Assembly (NCBI GenBank): GCA_948567375.1 | Contig: OX419760.1 | Span: forward strand, 36,456,001-36,520,000 | Direction of reading: 5' to 3' | DNA length: 64,000 bases | Origin: Lunularia cruciata | Lineage: Eukaryota > Streptophyta > Marchantiopsida > Lunulariales > Lunulariaceae | Shown here: positions 35,648 through 45,971 of the stretch, piece by piece | How positions within the stretch are numbered: position 1 is the first letter of the stretch | Layout: each line of letters begins with the position of its first letter | Translations under genes and position numbers: made by a program | Notes under the pieces: generated by a model | Databases searched by the model: none | The model's input: the letters and a program-made list of their open reading frames with translations, nothing else | What the model was told of the DNA's origin: nothing

Positions 35648-37459
35648 TTGGGAGCCAGATCTTGGACCCAAGCTTACTGGAGAGGAAAGACGGAGGGTTT
35701 GGAGGTTCTTGAGGAGTCACACAAGTTGTTTTGCCTTCAGTATGAAGGATTTGGGTGCTCTAAAGGGACCTGGTATACGATTGAGCTGACTAACGACACA
35801 CCAGTTTTCCGACATCCTTATCGATATAGTGATATGGAGAGGACATTGATTCAGAGCCGGAGTAGTGACCTTTTTGAGGCTGGTTTGGTGGAGATTTCAC
35901 ATGGAGAGTATGCATCAGCGACAGTGATGCTAGCCAAGAAGGATATGCATGGCAACTATACAAATAGGCAGATGTGTGGAGATTACCATCCTATCAACCG
36001 ACAGACCAGGGCTGATCGGTATGCCATGCCTACACTAGAGGAGATTTTTGATGCGATTGGGCATGCAAAGGTCTTCAGTACTTTGGATCTTCAAGCGGGA
36101 TATCACCAGTTGCCGATCAGGGAGGAGGATAAGTCCAAGACAACATTTTGGGCTATTGATCCTCATGGCAAGGATGTGTTATATCAGTGGAGGTTCTTAC
36201 CATTTGGGTTAAAGAACGCTCCTGTTGAGTTCCAGAGGGTCATGGATAGGATCGTAGCTGGATTGGATTTTGCTCGGTGCTATATTGATTACATTTTGGT
36301 TTATAGCACTACTATGGAGGAGCATGAGAGACAGTGGTTGGAGGTGTTTGAGAGGTTGAGATCTCATGGACTCAAATTACATCCTGGGAAGTGTAGGTTC
36401 TTCCACAAGCAGGTTGAGTATTTGGGTCACACTATCTACCCCGAAGGACTTGGTGTCCAACAGACCAAGGTGGAGGCTATTGCACGTATTCCTCTGCCTA
36501 CGGATGTGAAGAGAGTGCGAGCATTCCTTGGGTTGGAAAACTTCTATCGCCGCTATGTTAGAGGATTTAGTGCCATTGCCAAGGCCTTGACAAAGCTGAC
36601 CAAGCTTACACAGGAGTGGTGTTGGGGAGATGAGCAGGAGAGAGCTTTTGTAGAGCTCAAGGAGAGGTTGACATCTGCTCCTATTTTGAGGAGACCAATC
36701 AGGGGACGACCATTTCAGGTTCACATTGATTGCAGTATGTTGGGGCTTGGAGCGGAGCTCACCCAGCATGATGATGAGGGGAAGGAGTTTGTGGTGGCCT
36801 ATGTTAGTCGCTCCAACAATTCAGCGGAGGCAAAGTATAGTTCATATGAGGGAGAGTGCTTGGCAGCAGTTTGGGCGGTAGCACATTTTCGATGTTACCT
36901 ATTTGGTAACCCCTTCACTCTCATCACTGATCATCAGCCGCTGAAGTGGTTGATGGAGTCCGACAAGCTTTCAGGGAAGCTTGCACGATGGGCTCTGATT
37001 TTACAGGAGTATGATTTCACGGTTGTTCATAGACTTGGAGTGGTGAACCGTGATGCAGATGGGTTGAGTAGAAACCCATGTCCCAACCAGCAGGATCAGA
37101 CCAGAGCACGTTGGCATGGTGAGACAGATGAGGAGATGGTGCGAGGTTGGCATGCATCTGCCTTTCTGTGTATATTTTTTGAGGCTTTGGTGGTATCTCT
37201 CTCAGCGCATACAGGAGGAGTTATTGAGGTCACAGATCTAGAGAGTGAAGATATCGGTACAGTTCAGCAAGACATTCATGATGATGTCTTAGTGATGGAC
37301 TATCTTTGCACTGGTGTTGTGGGTGGCACAGTTGGGGCCAAGGAGAGAGACTGTGTTCTTCAGCGGGCCAGACGGTTCAGATTGGAGGGTAGACACCTTT
37401 TGCGTGTATGGGAGGATGGTAGAGTGCGAGTAGTACCACTTCTAGCACAGAGACCATAG
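35648..37459 (+). CDS. DNMT-gypsy copy 1: reverse transcriptase and RNase H
   Basis: This is an open frame of 603 codons. RT spans about residues 60-290, with AKKDMHGNYTN.QMCGDYHPIN, FSTLDLQAGYHQ, FLPFGLKNAPVEFQRVMD and CYIDYILVYS. The catalytic YxDD is YIDY here (TAC codon at 36,290-36,292), whereas copy 2 keeps YIDD, so this RT has probably lost a metal-binding Asp. The thumb and connection follow (HPGKCRFF...VEYLGHTI; VRAFLGLENFYRRYV). RNase H starts near residue 355 (FQVHIDCSMLGLGAELTQ, normally DASxxGIGAVL, with Asp retained) and ends ADGLSRNPCP. A TAG at 37,457 separates it from integrase. Some N-terminal residues before 35,779 are out-of-frame sequence, not native RT. Confidence 0.85.
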   Translation: MGARSWTQAYWRGKTEGLEVLEESHKLFCLQYEGFGCSKGTWYTIELTNDTPVFRHPYRYSDMERTLIQSRSSDLFEAGLVEISHGEYASATVMLAKKDMHGNYTNRQMCGDYHPINRQTRADRYAMPTLEEIFDAIGHAKVFSTLDLQAGYHQLPIREEDKSKTTFWAIDPHGKDVLYQWRFLPFGLKNAPVEFQRVMDRIVAGLDFARCYIDYILVYSTTMEEHERQWLEVFERLRSHGLKLHPGKCRFFHKQVEYLGHTIYPEGLGVQQTKVEAIARIPLPTDVKRVRAFLGLENFYRRYVRGFSAIAKALTKLTKLTQEWCWGDEQERAFVELKERLTSAPILRRPIRGRPFQVHIDCSMLGLGAELTQHDDEGKEFVVAYVSRSNNSAEAKYSSYEGECLAAVWAVAHFRCYLFGNPFTLITDHQPLKWLMESDKLSGKLARWALILQEYDFTVVHRLGVVNRDADGLSRNPCPNQQDQTRARWHGETDEEMVRGWHASAFLCIFFEALVVSLSAHTGGVIEVTDLESEDIGTVQQDIHDDVLVMDYLCTGVVGGTVGAKERDCVLQRARRFRLEGRHLLRVWEDGRVRVVPLLAQRP

Positions 37460-38232
37460 TTGGTCCGTCATGCTCATGAGGAGCTAGGACATTTTGGAGT
37501 AAAGCGTACGTATAGCTTACTCCAGAATCATTATTGGTTGCGTGGTATGCAGACCGAGGTACAGCAGTTTGTTGCCAGATGTATGGTTTGTGACCGAGTT
37601 AGAGCATCATTCAATGCTCCTATGCCACAGTTACACCCATTACCTATCATGGGATTGGGTTACCGTTGGAGTTTGGACTTCGCTGGATCTTTACCGCTGA
37701 CTGTGAGACATCATCGGTACGTTTTGGTGATGGTGGAGCACTTCTCTAAGTGGATTGAGTTGGTGGCACTTCCTGACAAGTCTAGTGAAGGGACAACTTA
37801 CTTGTTCCTAGATCAAGTTCTTAGTCATTTTGGTGCACCAGCTGAGGTTTTGACTGATCAAGGTACAGAGTTCTTGGGAGAGTTTCAGATCTTGTGTGAC
37901 AAGGCTTTGATTGATCATAGTACTACATCCCAAGATCACCCTAAGGCAGATGGCTTAGCAGAGAGAGTGGTTCAGATGGTGAAGAGAGGATTGCGAAAGT
38001 ATGGTTTGCAGAGAGGCCACTTGGGAGATTAGGATCTCCAATTACCTTGGTTGGCCATGGGCTATCGGTTCAGCCGGCAAGCCTCCTTAGGATCCTTCTC
38101 TCCATACTTTCTACTCTATGGACGAGATCCAGATTTACCTGTAGCCATTTGTCGAGATGCAACTGTAGTTTTGGACTTGGATGACCCCGATGTATGGATG
38201 AGCGCATGTTCTCAGCGGGCATAGATCTTTTG
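37460..38232 (+). pseudogene. DNMT-gypsy copy 1: integrase core
   Basis: The zinc-binding H2C2 domain opens with HAHEELGHFGVKRTYSLL and ends CMVCDR. The catalytic DDE core shows WSLDFAGSL, VLTDQGTEF and ADGLAERVVQ with the Glu. After a stop at 38,030-38,032 the same frame continues as LPWLAMGYRFSRQASLGSFS and PYFLLYGRDP, the standard end of the gypsy core. Stops at 37,457, 38,030 and near 38,221 are single-base changes. The frame resumes at 38,237 with the chromatin-reader tail. Confidence 0.85.
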
Positions 38233-38236
38233 AAGA

Positions 38237-38713
38237 GTGATGCCGATGGCCTTTGAGAACTTGGCAATTGCTCAGCATAGAGATACTTTACACTATGCTA
38301 CCATTCGAGGAGGAGGTTATAGACCCTCGATCCGTCGATTTCATCCAGGCAACTATGTATATCTACATCAGACAACATCGACGACACTTGATGTCTCTAC
38401 ATGTCGCACTATCTTGAGAGTGCGCAAGGTTTTGCCATCTGGAGTCCTTGTGTTAGAAGGACGTGATGGTGTTGTTTGGAAGGATCATGTGTGCAATTGT
38501 GCGCCATGCCACCTCCCAAACATTGATGGTACTATGGACCCAAGCTTAGCACTTGTACGTGCAGGCTTGAGGTGTATGTTATGTGGCTCTTCAGGTGGAG
38601 CTGCTACTATGTTAGTGTGTGATAGCTGTTCGAGAGGATGGCATATGGCATGTATGTCTCCTCCCCTCACGGTGGTTCCTCAGGGACAGTGGTTATGTCC
38701 TAGATGTACTTGA
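38237..38713 (+). CDS. DNMT-gypsy copy 1: integrase C-terminus with PHD finger
   Basis: The first part, HPGNYVYLHQTTSTTLDV and RTILRVRKVLPSGVLVLEGR, resembles the GPY/F-type DNA-binding module of Ty3/gypsy integrases. After a linker, residues about 112-158 form a complete C4HC3 PHD finger: CMLC, then CDSC after nine or more residues, WHMAC, and a final WLCPRC. PHD fingers commonly bind the histone H3 tail. At this position chromoviruses usually carry a chromodomain, so the finger may guide integration. All eight zinc ligands are present here. Copy 2 has lost one. Confidence 0.8.
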   Translation: MMPMAFENLAIAQHRDTLHYATIRGGGYRPSIRRFHPGNYVYLHQTTSTTLDVSTCRTILRVRKVLPSGVLVLEGRDGVVWKDHVCNCAPCHLPNIDGTMDPSLALVRAGLRCMLCGSSGGAATMLVCDSCSRGWHMACMSPPLTVVPQGQWLCPRCT

Positions 38714-38882
38714 CCTATAGCTAGTTCATTCTTTATATGGTATAGATTGCAGACAGGCGACTAACGATGGGGCTCCATAGCACCCGGCCTCTTGATCTTT
38801 GCCCATTAGAGGGTATACCATATACTTAGAGTAGATGGCTATCTGGAGTTAGAGGGACCTAACCGCCAACTAGGGGGGCGAT

Positions 38883-39540
38883 TGTGGCACTTTAGAGTCT
38901 ATGTATGATTTATGTGTGAGTTGTGCTTCTATAGTGTATGATGTTGACAGCGATGTATATTGTGTAGTGATGTATATACGCGCGACAGCTGTCACGCTAT
39001 TTGTAGTTCCGCATCTAGCTGCTCGGACACTGGAGTTCCAGTGATAGTAGTTAGAGTTATTTCAGCAGTTTCTTAGGGATTACTTTCCAACAGTCAGATT
39101 TGGTGTTTGGTGTACTGACTTCACGGTGGGGCCCACCGTCACTTTGCATCGTTCGCACCGTCAAGTGTGCCGTCAGCGGGGCCGTTAGGGTTTCAATGCT
39201 AGCTCGAGTCTAGGGGGGTATAGTTTCGAAGTGAGCTCCAGAGAGCTCACTCTTTGATGTTGAGTCTTCGAGTTCTTGGCTAAGGTGGACCAAGGCCGGC
39301 GAGCGTCACCTGGATTCTCTATGCTTGAGTAGGTGTGGCTTGACTGTAATTAGTACCCAGTTGTGAGCAGTTTATAGAGGGACAGATCAAATACTGATCT
39401 GAGTTGAGTTGAGTTGAGAGTGTTAAGTAATCTGATTATTGTGGCACTTTAGAGTCTATGTATGACTTATGTGTGAGTTGTGTTTCTATAGTGTATGATG
39501 TTGACAGCGAGATATGTTGTGTAACGATGTATATATACAC
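38883..39540 (+). repeat. DNMT-gypsy copy 1: 3' LTR (658 bp)
   Basis: The LTR begins TGTGGCACTTTAGAGTC right after the purine tract. About the first 100 bases (38,883-38,982) recur at the other end (39,440-39,540), so the LTR is flanked by its own internal direct repeat. Copy 2 has the same design at almost the same length (49,491-50,149). A GAGTT-type microsatellite lies at 39,399-39,418. The end is set where homology between the two copies stops (tatatacac). Confidence 0.75.
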
Positions 39541-40064
39541 GATATTTGTAAAGATATGTAAAAATTGAGTTGAGTTTATAAATTTATATTGAGTTGGATA
39601 ATTCATCCTATATCATAAAAAGAAATAAATTTTTATTAAGATTAAAATAAAAAACTCAAAAGCGATGTAATAAATATATATCAATAAAAATATTATAATT
39701 AAAAAATTTCATGAAGAAATGTTACATATAATATACTTATTAGAGAATTAGGTTTTACCGTGAAATTTATATTTACTAATTTATTTTAAATGAAATTAAA
39801 TGATCATATTTTATATTATTTAAATTAAAAAATCTGTTATATTTGATCGTTGGAGTATTCTAAAGTTCATTTAATTCAGATAAATGCTCAGGCAAAGTAA
39901 AAAAAATATAAATGTCTTTTTTTCAATGAGTAATCATGAAATAATAATAATTAACTGAAATTTATGATATATTTATATAATAAAATAATAATAACTTTTA
40001 TTATCATAGAGTAATTAAGTTGCGAATAAAATTATTGACACATACATAAGTTGAGGGACCAAGG
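39541..40064. other. AT-rich intergenic block
   Basis: Bases about 39,560-40,040 are strongly AT-rich with no coding signature. Like 22,920-24,080 it lies directly upstream of a copy of the duplicated metacaspase 5' segment, so it may be part of the same duplication unit that has diverged. Confidence 0.4.
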
Positions 40065-40350
40065 AAAAGTTTCAATAAAGCATCTCGGCATGTATAAAAC
40101 TGACATTTAACTTGACATTTAATAGTGGCAGCCTTGTGTAGCCGGTGATACTTTCGAGAAGACAGCTACTGTGCTCACAGTGTAACAGACCTTCTGTCTG
40201 GCTCGTCGGAAATGGAAATCAATCTAAAGACAGATATAGAGATACATCACGTCCTCAGGTTACAGCGAAACTTGTAATTTTAATTTTAAATGTCATTAGT
40301 ACAGAAGCCTCAGAGTGTTAGTGTTAGTTGGAAGTCAGTTAGTCTCGTGA
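40065..40350 (+). repeat. Duplicated upstream segment of the metacaspase locus (copy 2)
   Basis: This is a near copy of 24,340-24,633, as described there. After about 40,360 the similarity to the first copy stops, and no metacaspase exon follows for 1.2 kb. Confidence 0.75.
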
Positions 40351-41584
40351 GGTCGAGGTAATTGGCGATGTGAGTCTGAAAAGTACGCATGCTGACACCA
40401 ACAAATCCGGCAATGAAAAAGTGCTTGAAGCATCTCAGTTTGTTCTTTTGATAATATACAGAAAAGAGTTGATCGCAAACCGAGGATTATGACTAAGAGC
40501 TGTGCTCGTAGATGCAAACTGGAGAAACTCAAAGACTTTGCTTACTTTGCAATGAAGAGGCGATCTTGATGTTCACTCTACTGTTACGATAGACAGAAGG
40601 TATTAATGCCGTCAAGATGGACAAACGAACTCATGGTATGGGTGCACTTGGAAGATCGAGGAAGCGGATAACTGCATCCCGTTTCTGGGGTGAGTTAATA
40701 GCAAACCTTGCAGAAGGTTTAAAGCTGAACGCTAAAACGTTCGGAATGGCAACACTCAGAGTAGTTTGCTGATCACTCTCCTCCTTGCTCAAAAATCCTC
40801 GGTGAATTTCGCTTTCAATCATTTATATGTCTATCTCCCTCAAACTCTGCATATCTTGTTATGATAATGATCTCATCTGGAATACGCAATTAAGTAAAGA
40901 GATCCAATACCAGGCAGTTACCGCAGCTTCAAAATGAGTTTACGTACAATCGCATTCACATATATGTGACTGGACTCTCTTGCATATCTGTGATTTATCA
41001 ACAATATACCAATCAATCTACCCATGGACATAGTTGAACCGCAACTTTGATTTGGGAAGATGAAACTATGCAAAGTGAATTTCCGACATTTCCTGGACCA
41101 ATATTTTGATGAGGAAATATGCAGAAGTTACTGTACCTACCGAAAAACTCCACGTACCGGTTCATACCCAATACGATGCACTGGTGACGGTACTTCTGAA
41201 AGAAACCGGTCTAGAAAATGCATATGTTGAAGTTCGGATCAGATAGGATAATTTTGAGATAGCATATGCATCTAGTGAGACATTTGACGATGCACTGTCT
41301 CTAACTATTGTCAAACTGTTGCAGAACTTCGTGCTGGGATAAGTAATATATCCATGAAACAGATGCACCGCGTCATCAGGCGCAGTCGATGTCCAGATAT
41401 GAAACTAATCATACAAGCCTCAATGTGATACTCGGAATGGCAGTCAGTCTCGAGCGCTCCTTGCAGTTGATGATTTGATCGTGAATAACATGTCCATGCA
41501 TGAGACTGACTGACCAACAAAAGAAATATTTGACAACTTTGAGTTTGTCCAGTTCCAATTCATTGAGGAAATACAGGATTTCTA
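40351..41584. other. Intergenic, no gene seen
   Basis: I find no coding signature on either strand. Short stretches such as cagatgcaccgcgtcatcagg near 41,359 resemble 27,680 (cagatggaccgcgtcaatagg), so this interval appears to be a diverged copy of the region upstream of the intact metacaspase. Confidence 0.35.
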
Positions 41585-41712
41585 GAAATCACTTAACTTT
41601 ACTAAGAGAGCAGTGTTCACATGTTGCAATTACCGAGGAACCGACTATGAATTCCAAGGATGCGTCAACTATTATACAAGGATTAGAGATGCTCTCCTCG
41701 TAGGTTTGGCTT
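41585..41712 (+). pseudogene. Metacaspase N-terminal fragment
   Basis: The read-through gives KRAVFTCCNYRGTDYEF and then GCVNYYTRIRDALL, matching the first 35 residues of the intact enzyme (KRAVLVGCNYPGTDDEL, GCVNDVTSMKDVLL). It ends without the catalytic region. It is the upstream member of a pair of fragments here. Confidence 0.75.
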
Positions 41713-41754
41713 AGACAGGTTGCACTCGCATTAAACAGATCCTAGAACGCATGT

Positions 41755-42270
41755 ACAGCCAGTAAATTAAGTAGGTTTACTGCACTTTCCATCACGGTCA
41801 GCCTCAATGTGCTCTTTGCAGTTAGCGATTTGATAGAGCGATTTGTGAATACTTTGCACATGAATTAGACCGGTCGATTGACAACATAAAATATATAGTT
41901 TCAGTTTTGCCTTTGATCGTTGAGTTCAGACTTCTCGCAAACCTAGAGAAATAACGAAGAGAACTGTGCTAGTTGGTTGCGATTACAGAGAATGAGAGAG
42001 AATGCAAATACAGAGAATGAGTTGAATGGATGCTGCAACGATGTTACAAGTATAAAGGATGTCCTTGCGAGATTCGGGTTTGAAGAAGCCAATACAGTGT
42101 TTATGATCGATACCGATGAGGGTGCCGTTCAGCCCACTGGGAAAATATATAGTTGCGCATTTGACTGCAGCAATCCAAGCGTCCGAGGAAGGAGATGTGC
42201 TGTACTTCCACTTCAGTGGTCATGGAGGTCAAAACCCAGCAGAAACTGGTGACGAAGAGGCAGATGGGCA
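41755..42270 (+). pseudogene. Metacaspase exon 1 pseudogene with its promoter, start codon lost
   Basis: Bases 41,755-41,950 copy the promoter of the intact gene. The start codon position reads ATA (ataacgaagag) instead of ATG. A small insertion (acagagaatgagagagaatgcaa) follows, then GFEEANTVFMIDTDEGAVQP in frame. A 1-base frameshift follows near 42,145. The His block is still readable in another frame (FHFSGHGGQNPAETGD). Similarity stops at about 42,270, where the copia element's LTR starts, so exon 2 is missing. Confidence 0.85.
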
Positions 42271-42532
42271 GAAGTTCCGAAGTTCGTACTTGTCAGAACA
42301 GAGATATTATATAAACTGCTAAGTTACACGTCACTAGACTGACACTAGCCAGTCACACGTCTTCACACCTGTTAAGGTGAAAGGTCACAACCCCGGTAGG
42401 GTCGCAGCCCTGGATGTGACTCAATGTATACCCCTATGGAGTCTAACTCATTATCTATTCTGCCCTGCAGACCTCAGTTTTAACATTATCTAACCTTTCT
42501 CTCTCGACTTGAGTATTCTACACTTCGCTATA

Positions 42533-42545
42533 TGGTATCAGAGCC
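42533..42545 (+). promoter_or_regulatory. Primer-binding site of the copia element
   Basis: The sequence tggtatcagagcc is an exact match to the classical initiator-methionine tRNA primer site of plant LTR elements, and lies just after the LTR-like 42,290-42,532. Confidence 0.8.
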
Positions 42546-42840
42546 TGTCTAGGTAGTTTAGAGTAGAAACTCTCCTTAGACGGCACTCTAGCTGTGCACA
42601 GCATATTGGAAATCCAGTATCCAAACCACCCGCAAAATTTGAGCTTTTTCTTTTCTGCACAAAAATCACATTTTCTGTGGACTCTGCTCTCAAAGGAAAA
42701 AAAAAAAAACAGCCGCAAAACTCGATACTCTAATATTTTCTACGTTCTAACGTTCAGTCTCCATGGCAAGTACAATCTAAATCAACACTTCTGGATGGGC
42801 CGAATTCTCAGTCACTGACTGGGTAAATTGAAAAGCAGAG

Positions 42841-43245
42841 GTGCGAGACAAGTTGACCTTAGAGGAGGCCTGGGATGTGGTAAGTGGGATGAAGCTTTGC
42901 CCTGGACCAGTTCCTGACCCTGCAAATGCCACAATAATAGCAAATCAGCAAGCAATCACTGCTTGGAAGAAAATGGACCTAAAAGCCCTTGTTGCTATCA
43001 AAGATTGTTGTGCACCCTCTGTGAAGTCCCACATTACTTAGAGGAAAACCAGCAAAGAAGCAATGGATGTGCTCGCCAGTCTCCTCCTCAACAAGTGTAG
43101 TACAGAAGCATTACCTGCGCTCCACATTTTTATGTCTCAAGATGAAACCTCAGGATTCAGTCACCCAGCACCTGCACAACTTCAGAGGCATAAAGGAACA
43201 ATGAGAATGCTCAGAGAATGCTCAGGCTCCCTACATTGACAAAGG
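42841..43245 (+). pseudogene. Copia gag fragment
   Basis: The frame 42,841-43,041 reads LTLEEAWDVVSGMKLCPGPV, AITAWKKMDLKALVAIKDCC, the W.....A...I..s type of copia gag (UBN2 family). After a stop it continues as SKEAMDVLASLLLNK and ALHIFMSQDETS. No zinc knuckle remains. The next recognisable domain is RT. Confidence 0.65.
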
Positions 43246-43679
43246 TAAGTCTCCCACCCTGAATCTAGTTGAGAGGGAGATTGACCATTAAGTGATGAGG
43301 AGGAAGGAGGTGCTCCTATAGCAGAGCAAGTTCTTGAGGAGCAAGAACAAGTGGAGCAACTAGTTGCTGGCGAGCAACAAGATGTGCTAGGTCAGCCTCA
43401 CATTGGAGCTACACATGGAGATCAAGTGGAGAGTTCATCCAAGAGGTCATTAGGGGATGCTAGTCAAGCTCCAAATAGATATGGTAAGTGGACTGATTCA
43501 ACTAAGTTGTTGGATGATGACTTGACTTCTAACGATGATGCTCATGCTTTGGTCTTGGAAGAAGGTGGTACCCTCATCCTACAAGGAGGCATGTTCTTCT
43601 AGTGAGAAGGATGAGTGGTTTGGTTCTATGGAGAGGGATAATAAGATCTGGGCATAAGGCTACCTAAGGATCAACAAGT

Positions 43680-45110
43680 GATAGATTGGAAGTGGATCTA
43701 CAAGTTGAAGGAGGGTCCTAAATAGGGATCTAAGATCTACAAGGCTAGGCTGGTATCAAAGGGGCTCACTCAAGAGAAGGGGTGGACTACAATGAGGGAT
43801 TTTCTCCTGTTGCAAACTATTCCACAATACGTCTATTATGTATGCTTGTTGCATTATTTGGTCTTACTTTAGATCAAATAGATGTTGTCATGACATTTCT
43901 CTATGGCACCTTGGATGAGAGGATCTTCATGAGACAACCTGTGGGGTTTGTGAAGAAAGGCTAGGAGGAAAAGGTATGCAGATTTTTGAAGTCCTTATAT
44001 GGATTGAAGCAAGCACCTTGCCAATGGAACAAGAGGTTTGATGTATTTATGCACACTCAGGGTTTCAATAGGAGTTTGTTTGATACTTGTGTATACATGA
44101 AAACAATTAGTAATAAGACCTTTGGTTTTATTACTCTTGTGCTATATGTGGATGACATGTTGATAGTTGTCAAGGATAGATCTGATGTGAACAAGCTCAA
44201 GGCGCTCTTGAATTTGGAGTTCAGGATGAAGAATTTAGGGTTTGCCACAAGGATATTAGGCATGGAGATCAAGAGGAACTTGGGCACTGGTCAGTTGTGG
44301 TTGATGTAGGGTCAGTATGCTAGGAAGGTACATGCTAGGTTCAACATGGAGAACTGTAAACCACTAAGTACTCCTCTAGCTCCTCATTTCAGGCTCTCAA
44401 TGGCATGTTGTCCTAAAGATGCCATGGAGAAGGGTTTGATGGCTAACATTCCTTATAAGAAGGCTGTTGGGAGTCTCATGTACTTGATGAATTGCACTAG
44501 ACCTGATCTTGCTTAAGCTATGGGTAAGATGAGCAGGTACATGTCAAATCCAGGAAGGACACATTGGGAAGCAATTAAGTGGATTCTCAGGTATTTGAGA
44601 GGTACACTAGATCACTGGCTCTTATTTGATAGAAGATCAATGGATGCCGCATCACTAGATGGCTATGTAGATGATGACTATCGACAAGATCTGTACAAGT
44701 GGAGGTAAAAAATGGTATGTATTCACACTTGGTGGTAGGTGCATTAGTTGTAGATCTACCTTGCAAAAGTGTGTTGCACAATCTACTACAAAAGCGGAGT
44801 ATGTGGCAGCAGCAGAATAGCAAAGGAGGCAATTTGGTTGGATAGACTTGTTGCTAAGATGTGGTTAATGCATGGTAATGTAGTGCTTCATTGTGACAGT
44901 CAAAGTGTTTAAACCTAGCTGAAAATCAGGTGATGGACAGTGGAGTTAAGCACATAGACATCAGGTACCACTTTCTTAGGCAAGTTGTCTTTGAGAAAAT
45001 GTTTGAGCTAGTCAATATTGATGGTAAGCTCAACCCGGCCGATGCCTTTACCAAAGTCATACCTTTAGAAATTTTCTCTAGGCATCGTGCTACCCTGAAG
45101 GTTGTGTAAG
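43680..45110 (+). pseudogene. Copia reverse transcriptase and RNase H
   Basis: Bases 43,680-43,780 give WKWIYKLKEGPK and KARLVSKGLTQEKG. Bases 43,782-43,964 give FSPVANYSTIRLLC...LDQIDVVMTFLYGTLDE.IFMRQPVGF. Bases 43,986-44,309 give SLYGLKQAPCQWNKRFD and LVLYVDDMLIV with the YVDD centre intact, then LNLEFRMKNLG...ILGMEI. RNase H follows after a stop (GSLMYLMNCTRPDLA, WILRYLRGTLDHWL). Stops at 43,963, 44,308 and 44,515 and frameshifts after 44,690 kill the frame. ADAFTK-type sequence (PADAFTKVIP) marks the end near 45,060. Confidence 0.8.
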
Positions 45111-45573
45111 TGGAGCATGAGTATGGCGACCTTGGCTATTTTGGTTACTTTATCCCTGTATGGGCTACGGTTATAAGTTCTAGTTTATCCTAGTTTAAAG
45201 GAAGGGTGAAGTGATTGTCTGTCTGTTTAGAACTTCCCATTGAGTGATAAATTGTTTAGCAAGGTTACTATCCCCAAGACACAAGTCAAGGGGGAGTTTG
45301 TAAGGTTTTACTCTTTGCCTTGGAGTTATACTGGAAGCATATGGATCTTTGGTAGGTTGATGGTTGGAGAGAACTAAGAGAGCGTCAAGGCTCTTGCCTT
45401 AGATACACAATGGTAGCAGTGAGCATGGGTATCAATAAATTTTTTTCCTAAAGCTTTCCCATGGATATAGCCTCACATAGAGGTGAACCATGTACTTTTG
45501 TGTAATGTATTAATTGACAAGAGATATGCTTGGAGTGTGAATATTGCGGTCACTCTCATCTTATTCTCAATAG

Positions 45574-45971
45574 AACCGACATGTCACCCATACATACAAC
45601 TATTTTAAAGGTAGATCTCATTGTCATATCACCAACCTATGTATTTGATCCAAGGGTAGAGCTTCCTTTGAGGGGATACTCTTTTCTATATAATAAAGAC
45701 AAGGTGCTCCTTTGGCGTATCAGAGTATTGAATGTGAAAATTTGTGTTTTTTCTCTTGTGTTTCTCTTAAGGTCTCCTATGCTTGGAAAATTATAGTGGT
45801 ATCAAAGTAGGTTTTTCAATCCAAGAGAGTGGATCATCCTTCTTGGAGGAATATGAGCAACTAAGACTTAGGAATTTTGAGGAGAGAAACCATATTGCAA
45901 TGGATAGATTAGGAGTATGTTGGAGAGAGAATGGGATAGAGGCTATGACAACCTCACAAATATCACTTTTG
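45574..45971 (+). mobile_element. gypsy-A fragment: LTR end, primer site and gag start
   Basis: Bases 45,574-45,796 match the last 220 bases of the LTR at 3,395-3,975. The primer site tggtatcaaagtagg follows at 45,797-45,811. A short gag-like frame follows (ESGSSFLEEYEQLRLRNFEE), cut off at 45,972 where family X copy A begins. Confidence 0.65.

Larger units (their letters stand above)
33625..39540 (+). mobile_element. DNMT-gypsy copy 1: Ty3/gypsy element with DNA methyltransferase and PHD finger
   Basis: The order on the plus strand is protease remnant, C5-DNA methyltransferase domain, RT, RNase H, integrase, PHD finger, purine tract (taggggggcg, 38,871-38,880) and LTR (38,883-39,540). The 5' end is missing: homology with copy 2 starts inside the protease, just after the DSGA block, and gag and the 5' LTR are absent. 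The coding region carries scattered stops and at least one frameshift, but all catalytic domains can be read. It interrupts the duplicated metacaspase locus. Confidence 0.85.
42290..45310 (+). mobile_element. Deleted Ty1/copia retrotransposon
   Basis: An LTR-like end is followed by a perfect tRNA-iMet primer site at 42,533-42,545, a gag piece, a gap where protease and integrase should be, then RT/RNase H, and a purine tract caagggggagtttg near 45,285. The presumed 3' LTR start (tttgtaaggtttt) does not match the 5' LTR, so this may be two copia fragments fused. Confidence 0.7.

Noticed and set aside
36377-36769. Minus-strand frames opposite RT (also at 52,218-52,652)
   Set aside because: They are shadows of the RT/RNase H coding strand in both DNMT-gypsy copies.
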